Shown: positions 22,641 through 32,884 of the stretch, piece by piece
Layout: every line of letters starts with the position of its first letter
How positions within the stretch are numbered: position 1 is the first letter of the stretch
From: Lumnitzera littorea
Lineage: Eukaryota; Streptophyta; Magnoliopsida; Myrtales; Combretaceae
DNA length: 64,000 nt
NCBI GenBank assembly: GCA_024138015.1
Contig: JAMXBB010000009.1
Span: forward strand, 94,770,902-94,834,901
Direction: 5' to 3'
Program-made: the position numbers and the translations under genes
Notes under the pieces: generated by a model
Told to the model about the DNA's origin: nothing
Database searches by the model: none
The model's input: the letters and a program-made list of their open reading frames with translations, nothing else

Positions 22641-22801
22641 GGTTAAGAGAGTGTGTTGCTTAGATAAGGCATCAACAACTACATTGGTCTTGCCTTTCTT
22701 GTATTTCACCGTGTAGAAAACCCCTCCAAGAACTCAATCCACTCTGCTTGTCTTTTGTATAGCTTTAGCTAGCTCTTTAAGTACCTTAATGATTCATAGT
22801 C
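22641..22801 (-). pseudogene. Gy-C RNase H, C-terminal part (cut by Gy-B)
   Basis: The minus strand reads Asp-Tyr-Glu-Ser-Leu-Arg-Tyr-Leu-Lys-Glu-Leu right from the Gy-B junction, then Lys-Gly-Lys-Thr-Asn-Val-Val-Val-Asp-Ala-Leu-Ser-Lys, the standard end of gypsy RNase H. The N-terminal half lies 8.5 kb away at 31277-31600. The two halves share the 5 bases at the junction (the Gy-B target duplication), so they were one domain. Confidence 0.85.
22797..22801 (+). repeat. Target-site duplication of Gy-B, left copy (TAGTC)
   Basis: TAGTC directly outside the Gy-B 3' LTR. It is identical to 31272-31276 outside the 5' LTR. A 5-bp duplication is the norm for Ty3/gypsy integrase. Confidence 0.9.
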
Positions 22802-23752
22802 TGATATGATAAGTAAACTAAAGGTATACTTTAGAGGAGGTCTTATTGTAGTATGGATGAGTCCTTTGACAAGAATTAAAGAAAAATAGATGGATTTGGA
22901 TGGATTTTGCATAGAAGGTAAGCAAATTTGTAAGTCGCCAATGGAAGTGATGTACTACTCGAACTCTCATGGCCAATGCCTTACAGGATGTTATTCACTG
23001 GTCCAATTCAATAGGTCGATATGAGCTAAGGGGGTTTTAGGTATTCCTAACAAATAGAGGAAAACTTAGAAAATTCTATTAAATATGAACAAAAGATAAT
23101 TGAGGGAATCCTTTACAATGTCCTATTAAGGGGTTTTCATACTCATACATTGTAGAGTTGCATAAGCATTTAGACTTACGAAAAAGGGTAAAAGTTATAT
23201 ACACTTGATGGTGCAAAGGACATATCTGTAATCTACTTTGAAAGAGAATATTGGGTTATTAGGAGGTACGTTACGAGTAGTAGGGCATGTGGTGCTTGGT
23301 GGTGGTCCTTAAGATTCGATGCTCAACAAACTTTGAGAAGATGAGGTTGGCACTTGGTTTGGCATAAACTCAGGTAGAGAGCAGTCTTTAGGACAAGTCG
23401 ATAAAAATGGCACTTTCGATGCCTTTTGTTCTAATACTCCTTAAGTAGGTACTCAATTGCCAAGTTCAATTCCATCTTCACTTTTGTTCTTGTTTTCTTT
23501 TTTATTTTAAGTCCTTTTGACTTTATCAAGCTTGGAGCTTAACTATGGTTTTCAAGAAACCTCTTTATATGACCTTGCTTATGTGTGGAGATGAGGCTAA
23601 ATTCATGTTGGCTAAAAAACATGGCTATATTAAGTTAACTTAATAGGTTGGCTTCTTATGAGGTGAGGCAATGATTAAGGATTCAGTAGACTATGCTAAC
23701 TAACCATTTTTCTTAATGGTGATTAATCAATCCTTTCAGTTGATTCCCATCA
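22802..23752 (-). mobile_element. Gy-B 3' LTR (951 bp)
   Basis: On the minus strand the LTR starts TGATGGGAATCAACTG at 23752 and ends ...TTATCATATCA at 22802, with TGAT/ATCA terminal inverted repeats. It aligns along its length with 30422-31271. The stretch at about 23410-23550 is missing from the other copy. It is preceded by the polypurine tract. Confidence 0.9.
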
Positions 23753-23762
23753 TTCCCTTTGA
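23753..23762 (-). promoter_or_regulatory. Polypurine tract of Gy-B
   Basis: The minus strand reads CTCAAAGGGAA immediately before the LTR start TGATGGG. This is the expected plus-strand primer for reverse transcription. It follows the pol stop codon by only a few bases. Confidence 0.7.
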
Positions 23763-24070
23763 GTTATTTAGGATTTGGAATGAAATCCTTGGGATGCTCC
23801 GTAGGGGTGTCTTCCTTGGCATAGTATGGGCTTAGGTTAGCAATGTTGAAGATTTTAGAGACTTCGCCCCTTTTAGAGAGTTTAGGTTTATAAGCATTGA
23901 CATTTACCTATCCCCTTCAAGTTATTTAGGATTTGGAATGAAATCCTTGGGTTGCTCTGTGGGGGTATCTTCCTTGGCATAGTATGGGCTTAGGTTAGTA
24001 ATGCTGAAGATATCAGAGACTCCATACCTTTTAAAGAGTTTAGGTTTATAGGCATTGTCATTTACCTTCC
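23763..24070 (+). repeat. 158-bp tandem duplication
   Basis: The unit begins gttatttaggatttggaatg in both copies (23763 and 23921) and shares long runs such as cttccttggcatagtatggg. The copies differ at about one base in eight by eye. The duplication arose inside pol of Gy-B or its parent. Confidence 0.85.
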
Positions 24071-24079
24071 ATAGCATAC
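23763..24079 (-). pseudogene. Gy-B pol C-terminal tail, with internal tandem duplication
   Basis: The minus strand translates as Val-Asn-Val-Asn-Ala-Tyr-Lys, then Phe-Asn-Ile-Ala-Asn-Leu-Ser-Pro-Tyr-Tyr, the conserved end of plant gypsy pol, with a stop at about 23766-23768 just before the polypurine tract. The segment is present twice in tandem: 23763-23920 and 23921-24070, a period of 158 bases. Both copies keep the Phe-Asn-Ile/Val-x-Asn-Leu-Ser-Pro motif. As 158 is not a multiple of 3, the duplication shifts the frame. Confidence 0.8.
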
Positions 24080-25199
24080 AGAAAGATCCTTGAGCTTAAG
24101 GTGGTAGTTTACTCTTCCTTTTGAATGGAAACCTCTTCTTACTAAAGTGTAGCCTTATAAGTTCTCTGAGTTAGAATAGCTTCTTGCTTCTTTTGCTTGG
24201 TCTTCCTTACTCAAGCCTCTTAGCAACTCAAGTAAGTTGCTTAGTGACTCTTTAGTAGATTTCTTTTAAGGTGGCCTTAGCTTGATTCTTAGCTTCTAGG
24301 TCTTTTGGTTTGGCTTGAAGTGTAGGCATTTGATCTAGAGGCAACTTTAGATTGAAACCATAGACCAGTTCTAATGGGGTCTTACAAATTGTAGTATGGA
24401 TAGGTCAGTTGTAAGCAAATTCAACAATGGACAAGTAAATATCTTGATTGGTTTGGTTCCTTTAAGTAGTTGCTCAGAATAGACATGCCAATGTTCTGGT
24501 GATGACCTTTATTTGTCCATCTGTTTGAGGATGGCATAACGTGCTGAACAATAATTTGGCTTTTAGTTGGTGTGATAAGGTCTTCCAGAAATGACTTTGG
24601 AATTTTAAGTCTCTATTAGACATGATACTCTTTGGAACTACATGAAGCTTGACAATTTCATGCAAAAACAAAAGAGAAATAGCCAAGACATCATTAGTTT
24701 TGTAGCAAGGTAAGAATTGTGCCATATTGCTAAATCAATCAACCAAAACTAAGATTGCATCGCTTCTAGGCATTCTTCTTGGTAAACCAAGAGCAAAATC
24801 CATACTAAGGTAAGCCCATGGTTTCGTTGGTATTGGTAAAGGCATTGCCTTTGCTTACTATTTTCGATACTTAGATTCTTCGCAAATTGTACATCTTTCA
24901 ATGACCTAGTGCACATCCCTCATTATCTTTCACCAATAAAACGTTAATTTCAGCAATTCATATATCATCCTTTTTACGAAATGTCCTAATAATCCTCCAT
25001 TGTAAGCTTCTTTGATGAGTGAATCATGAATCAAATAGGTTAGTATACATAGTTTGCTAGCTCGGAAGAGATAGCCATCTTCAACAAAGTAATCATCTAG
25101 CATCCTCCCTTTAATGCACTAAGCATATATTGATTCAAAATGCTCATCCCATGAGTACTATTCCTTGATATTGGCAAATCTTATCAGTTTTGGCTATAG
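24080..25199 (-). pseudogene. Gy-B integrase, decayed
   Basis: The minus strand at 24474-24725 is open and reads Met-Ala-Gln-Phe-Leu-Pro-Cys-Tyr-Lys-Thr-Asn-Asp, His-Glu-Ile-Val-Lys-Leu-His, Ser-Asn-Arg-Asp-Leu-Lys-Phe-Gln-Ser-His-Phe-Trp, and Cys-His-Pro-Gln-Thr-Asp-Gly-Gln. The second catalytic Asp of DDE (family form Ser-Asp-Arg-Asp) is Asn, codon at 24615-24617, a G-to-A change. The zinc-binding region upstream (about 24860-25200) is poorly readable. It would be inactive on this residue alone. Confidence 0.85.
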
Positions 25200-25727
25200 G
25201 TCGAAGAGTAGTGCATGCCATTTACATAGGGCGTCAGCAACTACATTGATCTTCCCCTTCTTATACCTTATCACATAAGGGAACCTTTAGAGAAACTTTA
25301 CCCATTTTCTTTGTCACTTCAATAACATAGGTAGACTTTTCAGATACCTCAGGGTTTGATGGTCAAAATAGATAGCAAACTTCTTTAGTAATAAGTAATG
25401 TTGCCAAGTTTGTATAGATTTGACAAGTGCATACAACTCTTTCTCGTAGACATAATAGTTCGGGGTTGAACCTTTGAGCTTGTTGCTAAAATAGGCAATA
25501 GGTTGGCAATGTCGCATTAACATTGCTCTAATTCTTACGCTAAAAGCATTACACTCTAGCTTAGATACTTTACTAAAATCTAGTAACGATAGAACAAGGG
25601 TTGAAGTCAATCTCTTCTTCAGCTTAGTAAACCTTTCTTCTTCCTTATTTTTGCATCTTAATGTGACATTCTTCTTTGTAAGCTCAATAAGGGGTATAGC
25701 AACAGAATTAATGTTCTGAATGAACAT
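25200..25727 (-). pseudogene. Gy-B RNase H domain
   Basis: The longest open stretch of the element (25314-25727, 137 residues) starts in the RT thumb/RNase H connection. It shows Lys-Leu-Glu-Cys-Asn-Ala-Phe-Ser, where the family has Cys-Asp-Ala-Ser: the first catalytic Asp is Asn (codon 25548-25550), again G to A. The Glu in Tyr-Glu-Lys-Glu-Leu-Tyr-Ala-Leu and the Asp in Tyr-Phe-Asp-His-Gln-Thr-Leu-Arg-Tyr-Leu-Lys are kept. The end motif Asn-Val-Val-Ala-Asp-Ala-Leu is at about 25216-25245. Confidence 0.9.
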
Positions 25728-26640
25728 GTGATAAAAAGAAGCTTAGCCGTAGAAACTTCAAACATTGGCACATGAGATTGGAGTAGGCCATTGTATAACA
25801 ACGTGTACCTTCTCCTTGTCTACTCTTAGGCCTCCAGTATCGATGGCATATCCTAAAAACATATCTTCATCTTGGTAGAAACAACACTTCTTTAAATTTT
25901 TAAATAACTTCTTAGTCCTCAATACTTCTAATATAGCTCAGAGATGACTCACAAGATTGGTTATGATAAGGCTATATACCAAAATATCATCAAAATACAT
26001 CACAACGAACTTCCCTATCCAATTCCTCAACACATGGTTTATTAGCCTCATGTATGTGCTTACCACATTAGATAAACCAAACGGCATCATGAGCTACTCA
26101 TACAATCTATGCCTAGTTTTCAAGGCTGTCTTTCATTCATCACCTTCTTTCATGTGAATTTGATGATATCTAAACTTTAGATTGATCTTTGAAAACACTC
26201 TTGCTCCATGTAACTCATCTGGCATGTCATCTAACCTTCATATCAGATATTGATACTTGATAATAATCTTATTAACAACTTAACTATCAATAAAAATCCT
26301 TTAGCTACCATTCTTCTTGGGTATTAATAACACAAGTATAGCATAAGAACTTATGCTCTGATGTACGTATCCTTTGTTAATCAATTCATTCGCTTGCTTT
26401 TGCAACTCAAAAGCTTGCTCAGGATCCATTTGATAAGCTGGTTGATTAGGCAGGGTAGCAACTGGTTGTAACTCAATGCCGTGTTCTATTCATCGCTTCG
26501 ATAGCAATTTTCTTAGTAGCTCTTTAAGGAATAGATAGACGAATGCATCTAACAAATTCTTAACCTCTTCAAGTAGGTCGGCATGCTTCCATAGCTCTAG
26601 CGGCCTTTATATTAACAAAAGGTCGACTTGTCAAACCTTA
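25728..26640 (-). pseudogene. Gy-B reverse transcriptase, catalytic box intact
   Basis: Minus-strand motifs in order: Asn-Gln-Pro-Ala-Tyr-Gln-Met-Asp-Pro-Glu (about 26420-26450), Ile-Pro-Lys-Lys-Asn-Gly-Ser, Arg-Leu-Asp-Asp-Met-Pro-Asp-Glu-Leu-His-Gly-Ala, Arg-Tyr-His-Gln-Ile (Gln intact), then Val-Met-Tyr-Phe-Asp-Asp-Ile-Leu-Val-Tyr-Ser with the catalytic Tyr-Phe-Asp-Asp codons at 25986-25997. It is the only RT in the window with this box intact, which fits Gy-B being younger than its host. A few stops (for example after Asn-Gly-Ser) still break the frame. Confidence 0.85.
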
Positions 26641-26990
26641 TAGCCTTTCTTAGTTCGAATAAGCTCATTACCAGTATCTTCTTAGTTCTTTGATTTAACT
26701 TAGATTACACACTACTAACTTGTCTTGGCGTCATTAGGAAAAGTAGAACAAATTGGCCATCTTTCTCAAAGGTATGACTATTTCTATAGTCATCATATAT
26801 AACTCTTCTATAGAAAAACTAAGGGTAGCTATGTGAAGCACACATCAGCACTACATCATACAATATCTTGTCTTTATAACTCCTAATAGAAATTGGTAAT
26901 AATACTTGTTTTGTAACATGTAATGATCCCTCCTCATTTAGCTAACGTAGTTTGTACGGCTTAAGGGGAAAGAGGTAATTAGTTTGCTTA
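26641..26990 (-). pseudogene. Gy-B protease/linker region, distal part
   Basis: This sequence between RT and repeat R-A corresponds in position to the Gy-C protease region at 33.4-33.7 kb, with shared motifs around the ttgtaac...tagggctta / ttgtacggctta stretches. Individual protease motifs are not readable. Assigned by order only. Confidence 0.45.
26970..26989 (+). repeat. Candidate imperfect target duplication at repeat R-A, left side
   Basis: aagaggtaattagtttgctt left of R-A resembles aagaggtcaataaatttaattgctt starting at 28260 on its right. The match is imperfect and includes a gap, so it is only a candidate. A duplication this long would point to a target-primed (LINE/SINE-like) insertion. 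Confidence 0.35.
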
Positions 26991-28259
26991 GGTAAGTGCA
27001 TATGTTAAGTGATAGTATAGAGAACACTAAAGTCTAGGGTTGTTAATTCTACAGGGATTATACACTTACTCACTTGCACTAAATTACTTTACTTAAAAGA
27101 AGATAGTGATTGTAAAAATGAAATGAAAGATCAAATTGATTAATAGAAATAAAGATTAATTAATAACTAATAATAAATAACATGAACAACTAAGAAAAAC
27201 CTTAAATAACCATAAATAGTGATATCTAAACTTTTATCACCAAGTGTTTAACATGAAGTAATCCTAAGGTTTCAAATGTATTGCTTATTCTCATTAATTA
27301 GAGGAATTTAATTACTAAATTAATAGAAATCTCTTTTTTATTAATTCCTAATCCTAATTATATTCTATCCAAATCATTTCTGCAATATAACAAATTAGAA
27401 CAACATTAAGAATAAGATTTCCAAAAAAAACAAACAATATTAATTTTGATAGAAATCTATAACTTATCTCTAAGCTTATAGATCATCCCTCCAATTACGG
27501 TAGATTTATTCATGTATTAGCCTTGTAATATCAATACATAAAATGTAATAATTAAGTTGAAATGCTAGAAATAACAACTTAATCAATACAAAACATGTAA
27601 TTGAATTAACAAGAATAAAGGAATTTCATTAGAATAATTACAATTTAAGTACGTTACATGTTACTTTAGGGTTTGCAAGTCTAGGTATCTATAAATTTGC
27701 ACTATAGACATAAGAAAAATAACAACTTTCATGATAAAATGAACAAAAACCCTAAAGAATGCTATGGAGCTCTTTTTTCTTTCTCTTTAGCATCTCCTTC
27801 TCTTTTAATTGCTCATGCCTAACATCTATTTATATGGTCTTAACAAAATAAATTTCAAATAAGAAGTTTTCATAAATCATGGCATGTCTATGGGTATGAA
27901 AATAGGTGTAGAGTTTAAGCGTGGACTACTCCTTATAATAATTCTTCGAGTAATTGACTTGAACTAAATTACGAGAGGATCACAACTGCAGATCATAATG
28001 GTGGAGTTCAACCATGGTCTTTCATTGCTCTTGATTCTCGGATAAATCTTCTTTGGCACTTGTATTCCTTAAGTCATTTTGCAATATTGGTGAAATTCTC
28101 CTACAAAATCGCATGAATTCTATCTTTTTCATCTTATTGCTCTATTAAAGCCTTGCAATAAATGACTCAATTCAGTCACAAAATTGTCAAAATTATATCA
28201 AAGTAACTAAAATCAATCATGAAAATAATATAAGTCGTGAGTATAAAATTACACTCATT
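26991..28259 (+). repeat. Dispersed repeat R-A (about 1.27 kb), unknown class, inside Gy-B
   Basis: It matches R-B (31687-32884) along nearly its whole length. Shared start: aagtgca...gt(c)aagt(a)atag. Shared interior: gatatcta...tcaccaag, attaattcctaat, caattagaacaa, cttaatcaata. Shared end: gagtgtaaaatta/gagtataaaattacactcat. The end can fold as a small hairpin (GAGT...ACTC). It has no protein-coding frame of note and no long terminal repeats, so it looks like a non-autonomous element. It separates the two parts of the Gy-B protease region. The class is not known to me. Confidence 0.8.
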
Positions 28260-28599
28260 AAGAGGTCAATAAATTTAATTGCTTGAATAGTCTCGTATAT
28301 GCAACATTAGTATAACTACCACTATTAATGATAAAAGCACAAAGTTGATCTCTTACCTTGTAGGTTGTATTAAACAAATTCTCTTATTACTCATTTTGTT
28401 GATCATGTTCCATGCCTAGAGATTAGTGGACAACTAATGTTCGTATATCCCCTTCCTCTAGATAAATGTTATCTCCTATAGTCTCTATCTTCACTCCCTC
28501 TTTTAGTTCTTCTACAACTTCATTAACTTCTTTGTTAGTATTGTACACTTCAAAAGTTGGGACATCACCTTTAATTACTATAGTTCTTCAATTTAGACA
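28260..28599 (-). pseudogene. Gy-B gag-protease linker/protease, proximal part
   Basis: It follows the gag zinc knuckle on the minus strand. Matching tracts to the Gy-C stretch 33720-33900 are visible (tgcaac...acaa...ctattaatgat...acaca). No Asp-Ser/Thr-Gly motif can be read, so the catalytic part is lost or lies at the R-A junction. Confidence 0.45.
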
Positions 28600-30091
28600 T
28601 TAGGTGGCCATATGTCATAACCTTTGCATTTGAAGCACTTCAGTTCACTTCTTTTTCTTCTTAAGATCTTCCCTTTTTCAAATTCCTTCTCTTTCCCTAC
28701 TTGTTCCAACCTTACTCTTTCTATATGTGATCTTTGCCCTTCTTTCTTACTTGGCATTGAAACACTAGGCCCTTTGCTACTTCCTTGAATAGGTTGTATA
28801 TTTTGAACAAGCTGAGAAGTTGGTACTTGATAAGGTTGCTACTTTCTTTTTCATTCAACTTATTGGGCGAGCTTGATAGCTTCATTGAGGGTGTGAAAGA
28901 ATTGTACCTCTATAGTATCTCTAAGTTCAAGTCGTAAGCTAGTAACCAATCTAGAAATGGTTCTAGCCTTAGGTTCATCTACTTTACACTGAATCATTAG
29001 CATTTGGAACATTTGTACATATTCATTAATAAATTAATTCCCCTACCTCAACTCTTGAAACCTAGCAAAAATGTTTTGATAATAAGAATTGGGAATGAAT
29101 TTGACACGCATTACTCTCTTCGTCTCCCCCTATGTCTTAAAACCTAGTCTTCTATCCCTTCTCTGTATCAATTGCAATTTCTTCCAGCACATGTAAGCGT
29201 ATCTAGTAAATTTTAGGGTAATAACTCTAACATTGTCCTTTTTGGTAGATTGGTAACATTCTAATAACTTTTCTACTCACTTCTTCCATTCTAAGTACTC
29301 ATCAACATTGTTTTTACTTAAGTAGCTCAGAATTTGAAGTTTAACGTTTTTAATACTTTGGGAGCTTAAATAGCATATTTCTCTTTATAAAAGTCCTCAT
29401 CAAACTATTCATTAATCTCCTTTACATCAACATCATTCCTTTGGCGAGTAGGATGATCAACTCTTCTTGGGAAGTTTCGAACATGATGTACAACTCTATT
29501 TAGTCAACCTCGAGGTGTTTGACTTAGTCTCACATTGACACCATGGAGCTCTTTATCAAGTTCTCCCTCTATCACAACATTGTCATCAAGGTCGGTCTTA
29601 TCTTGAGCTTATCAATTAACTCTTGGTTGGGGATCTCAAACAGAATAGTATACTAAATCAAGTCGATTTTCATGGCATCCACCTCAGGGTGCAAGATCCA
29701 TCCTCTCCTCAACCTTGTAAGATTCCTCTCCACTCTTGTCTTCTTCTTCCAATTCTAATCTACTATTGATCCTTTGTTCAATTCCTCTAACTCATGCATT
29801 ACGAGCTAGGCAGATTTCTCCTTTATGTGAAGCATCAACATGAGCTTGGTTAACCTTACAAATAGTTAGGTCTTCAATTGGAATGTTCTCATTAGCTTGA
29901 CCAATAGCTCGGCCATCAATTCAAAGAGTTCCACCTATAAGAGCATCATTGTTCCCATGCATCATGGTCAACATGTGCTCTAACAACTCCATAAGGTGGT
30001 CTATTTACTCTACGTTAGATTTGGATGTCTACTTATCACTTTCATTGTCTCTAATCATAGCATTCACACTAGGTTCCATCATGATCACCAT
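28600..30091 (-). pseudogene. gag: Gy-B gag, decayed
   Basis: A plausible start ATG lies at 30089-30091 (Met-Val-Ile-Met-Met-Glu-Pro-Ser-Val-Asn-Ala-Met), about 330 bases inside the 5' LTR. The capsid motif Leu-Asn-Glu-Ala-Ile-Lys-Leu-Ala at about 28865-28890 is the usual C-terminal capsid element. The zinc knuckle at about 28595-28638 keeps Cys-Phe-Lys-Cys-Lys-Gly-Tyr, but the His and last Cys are lost. Many stops are present. Bases 30092-30421 are the leader, with no clear PBS. Confidence 0.7.
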
Positions 30092-30421
30092 AACATAATA
30101 AAATTTTGACTAAACTCTAGTACACATTGTGTCACCTCATAATCAAACAATGACCACTTCAATACATGGCAACTATCACATAACAACTACTAACACAATG
30201 AAAACAACTACAATACTATACTTGGTATCCAAAGGGTGAAAGCAAAGCACAATATAATTGCACTATTAGCTACAACCATAACTACTATATTATACACCAT
30301 ACTACACTACTGTAAACATAGTACTTCTTAAACACATAGTCAACTCACATACATACTTGCACAACAAGAATAAGGTGACTTGAGAACTCTTGGCCCTATA
30401 TAGAACCATAAGATCTAATAT

Positions 30422-31271
30422 TGAGATAATTTGGTACGGGAACTGAAGGTGTGCTTTGAAGTAGGTCTAACTATAGCATGGATCGGTCCTTCAGGAAGAA
30501 TCAAAGAAAAATAAATGGATTTAGGTGGATTTTAGGTAAAAGGTAAGCAAATCCATAAGTTGCTCAGATGTAACGTACCACTCAAACTCTCACGACCAGT
30601 GCCTTATTGGATGTGACTCATTAGTCTAGATAGTGGGTTTCTTACTATACATCCTTTCTTAAGGGTTGATATGAACTAACGAGGTTTTGGTATTCCCAAG
30701 AAAGAGAGGAAAACTTAGAAAATTCTATTAGAAAGTAATATTAGATAATTGGTAGAATCCTTTACAATGTCTTATCAAGGGGTTTTCATACCAACATATT
30801 CTAGGGTTACATAAACTTGCAAATTTAGTAAAAACCGTAAAAACTATATATGTATGATAATACAAAGGTCAAAAGACAAATATGTAATTTGCTTAGAAAA
30901 AGAATGTTGGGTTGTTAGGAGGCATGCTGTGGGCAATAAGATACATAGTGCTTGGTGGAGGTCCTGAAGATTTGGTGCTCAATAAACTTTGAGAAGACAA
31001 GCCCGACACTTTAGTTAGCGTAGACTCAAGTAAAGAGTAGTCTTTAGGATAGGTTGGTAAAAATGGTGCTGAGCTCATGGACCATATGATATGACCTTAC
31101 TTGTATATGGAGATGAGGTTGAATTCATTTTGGTTCAAGAGCATGGCCATTAAGGTGGCTTGACAAGTTCCTTCTTTTGATGTGAGGTAATGGTTAAGGA
31201 CTCAATAGACCATGCTAACTAAACTCTTTGCTACTTGGCAAATGATCGATCCTGTCAATTGATTCCCATCA
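30422..31271 (-). mobile_element. Gy-B 5' LTR (850 bp)
   Basis: On the minus strand it runs from TGATGGGAATCAATTGACAG at 31271 to ...AATTATCTCA at 30422, matching the 3' LTR at 22802-23752. It lacks about 130 bases present in the 3' LTR (junction at about 31070-31085). The outer end abuts TAGTC (31272-31276). Confidence 0.9.
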
Positions 31272-31276
31272 TAGTC
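31272..31276 (+). repeat. Target-site duplication of Gy-B, right copy (TAGTC)
   Basis: Identical to 22797-22801 at the other end of Gy-B. Both copies lie in the RNase H codons of Gy-C. Confidence 0.9.
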
Positions 31277-31686
31277 GATATAGATGACCAATTCTCTAGG
31301 CAACAAGTAGTTTTACTACATAGTCAAAGCTTAAATCAAGGAATAGAACTCCTTATCATAGACTAATTAGTTTAATGCAGCTCCCCTAAGCTTTGTACCG
31401 AAGTAGGTAAGAGGTCAGCCCTCCTATATCACTATGACAACTATGCTAACACCAAATGCATTGTACTTTATCTCTAAGACTTTCTCAAAGTCTAGGAGAG
31501 CAAGTATTGGGGAAGAAGTCAACTTCTCCTTTATCTCTTTAAAATTCCTCTAATTTTCTCTCCTGTTTGAACTCCATGTTGTTCATAGATGGCTTGGTTA
31601 AAGAAGCTATAATGGTATTGAAGTTCTTGATGAAGTAGCAATAACGTGAAGCTAGTTTGGAGAAGTTTTGGACTTCCATAGAACAA
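31277..31686 (-). pseudogene. Gy-C RT thumb and RNase H N-terminal part
   Basis: The minus strand reads Ser-Met-Glu-Val-Gln-Asn-Phe-Ser-Lys-Leu-Ala-Ser-Arg-Tyr (RT thumb, next to repeat R-B), then further on Tyr-Asp-Lys-Glu-Phe-Tyr-Ser-Leu-Ile-stop-Ala-Leu (Gln lost) and Tyr-Leu-Leu-Pro-Arg-Glu-Leu-Val-Ile-Tyr-Ile, ending at the Gy-B target duplication. The next residues of the domain are at 22801 and below. Confidence 0.85.
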
Positions 31687-32884
31687 GCAAGTGCACCTGT
31701 CAAGTAATAGTATAAGGGATTTCTAGATTAACCATAAATAATGATATCTAGATTCTAATCACCAAGAGATTATCATGTAGTAATTGTAAAGTTTCTAATA
31801 TGTTCCCTACTCTTATTAATCGGAGGAATTCAATTACTAAATTAATAGGAATCGCTTCTCTATTAATTCCTAATTCTAATTATATTTTATCTAAATTGCT
31901 TCTATAATAGAAGAAATTAGAACAATGTTAAGAACATGGATTCCATAAATAAGAAATATAATAATAGTAATTTCGGAAGAAATCTATAACTTATCGCTAA
32001 GTTTATAGCAGATCACTTCAATTATAGTAGATCTATTTACATATCCAACCTTGTGATCTCAATACATAAAATCTAATAATGAAGTTGAAATCCTAGAAAT
32101 AACAACTTAATCAATAGAAAACACATAATTGAATTGATAAAAAATAAGGAATTTGATTAAAATAATTGCAATTTGAATATGCTACATGTTACCTTAGGAT
32201 TTAGAGGTCTAAATATCTATAAATATATGTTATAGACACGAGAAAATCAACAAAACGCATGATAAAATGATAAAAATCCCTAGGAATGCTGTAAAGCTCT
32301 TCTTTTTGTTCTTTTTGGCGTTTCCTATCTTCTAATTGCACATGTCTAAGCTTTATTTATATGATCTTAACAAAACGACCTTCAAATAGCAAGTTTGAGA
32401 AATTGTGGCATGTCTACAGTTAGAGACTACGGCTATGGAGTTTGAGTGTGAAATTCTTCTTGTAATATTTCTTCGAAAAATTGCATGGAATTGATTTATG
32501 GGGGAATCATGGCCAATAATCACGGTCGTGTAATGTATTTGCAATCTTGTATTTAGTGTAAAATCTTCAAATTTAGTTGGAAATTGAGGACAATAGCTTC
32601 ATGGCGAAGGAACAAGGCCATAGATTTCACACATGGTCTTCTTTAGCTCTTAATTCTTTCATAGATCCTCTTTTGACGCTCGTTATCTTTAAGTCATTCT
32701 TCAATATTGGTGAAATTCTCTTAAAAAATTGTATAAATTCCATTCTTTCCACTTTATTACTCCATTAAAGCCTTGAAATCAATAAATGACTTAATTCAGT
32801 AGTAAATTCAATAAAATCATATTTAAGTAAGTCAAAATAACCATAAAAATATCATACGAAATGAGTGTAAAATTATGCTCATCA
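31687..32884 (+). repeat. Dispersed repeat R-B (about 1.2 kb), unknown class, inside Gy-C
   Basis: Second copy of the repeat described at 26991-28259, same orientation, lacking about 150 bases near its start. On one side RT stops right after the Ser-Gly-Tyr-His motif; on the other it resumes in the thumb. About 400-450 bases of RT, including the Tyr-x-Asp-Asp box, are therefore missing at this insertion. No target duplication is visible. Confidence 0.8.

Larger units (their letters stand above)
22802..31271 (-). mobile_element. Gy-B: near full-length Ty3/gypsy element nested in Gy-C (8,470 bp)
   Basis: Two matching LTRs (22802-23752 and 30422-31271) flank an internal region. On the minus strand this reads gag, protease, RT, RNase H, integrase, a C-terminal tail and a polypurine tract. 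Both ends carry the same TAGTC duplication, and removing the element rejoins the RNase H of Gy-C. Without the inserted repeat R-A (1.27 kb) the element would be about 7.2 kb, normal for plant gypsy. It is younger than its host Gy-C but still old: the LTRs differ by many substitutions and a ~130-base indel, and gag-pol has many stops. No clear PBS could be read next to the 5' LTR (below 30422). Confidence 0.9.
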
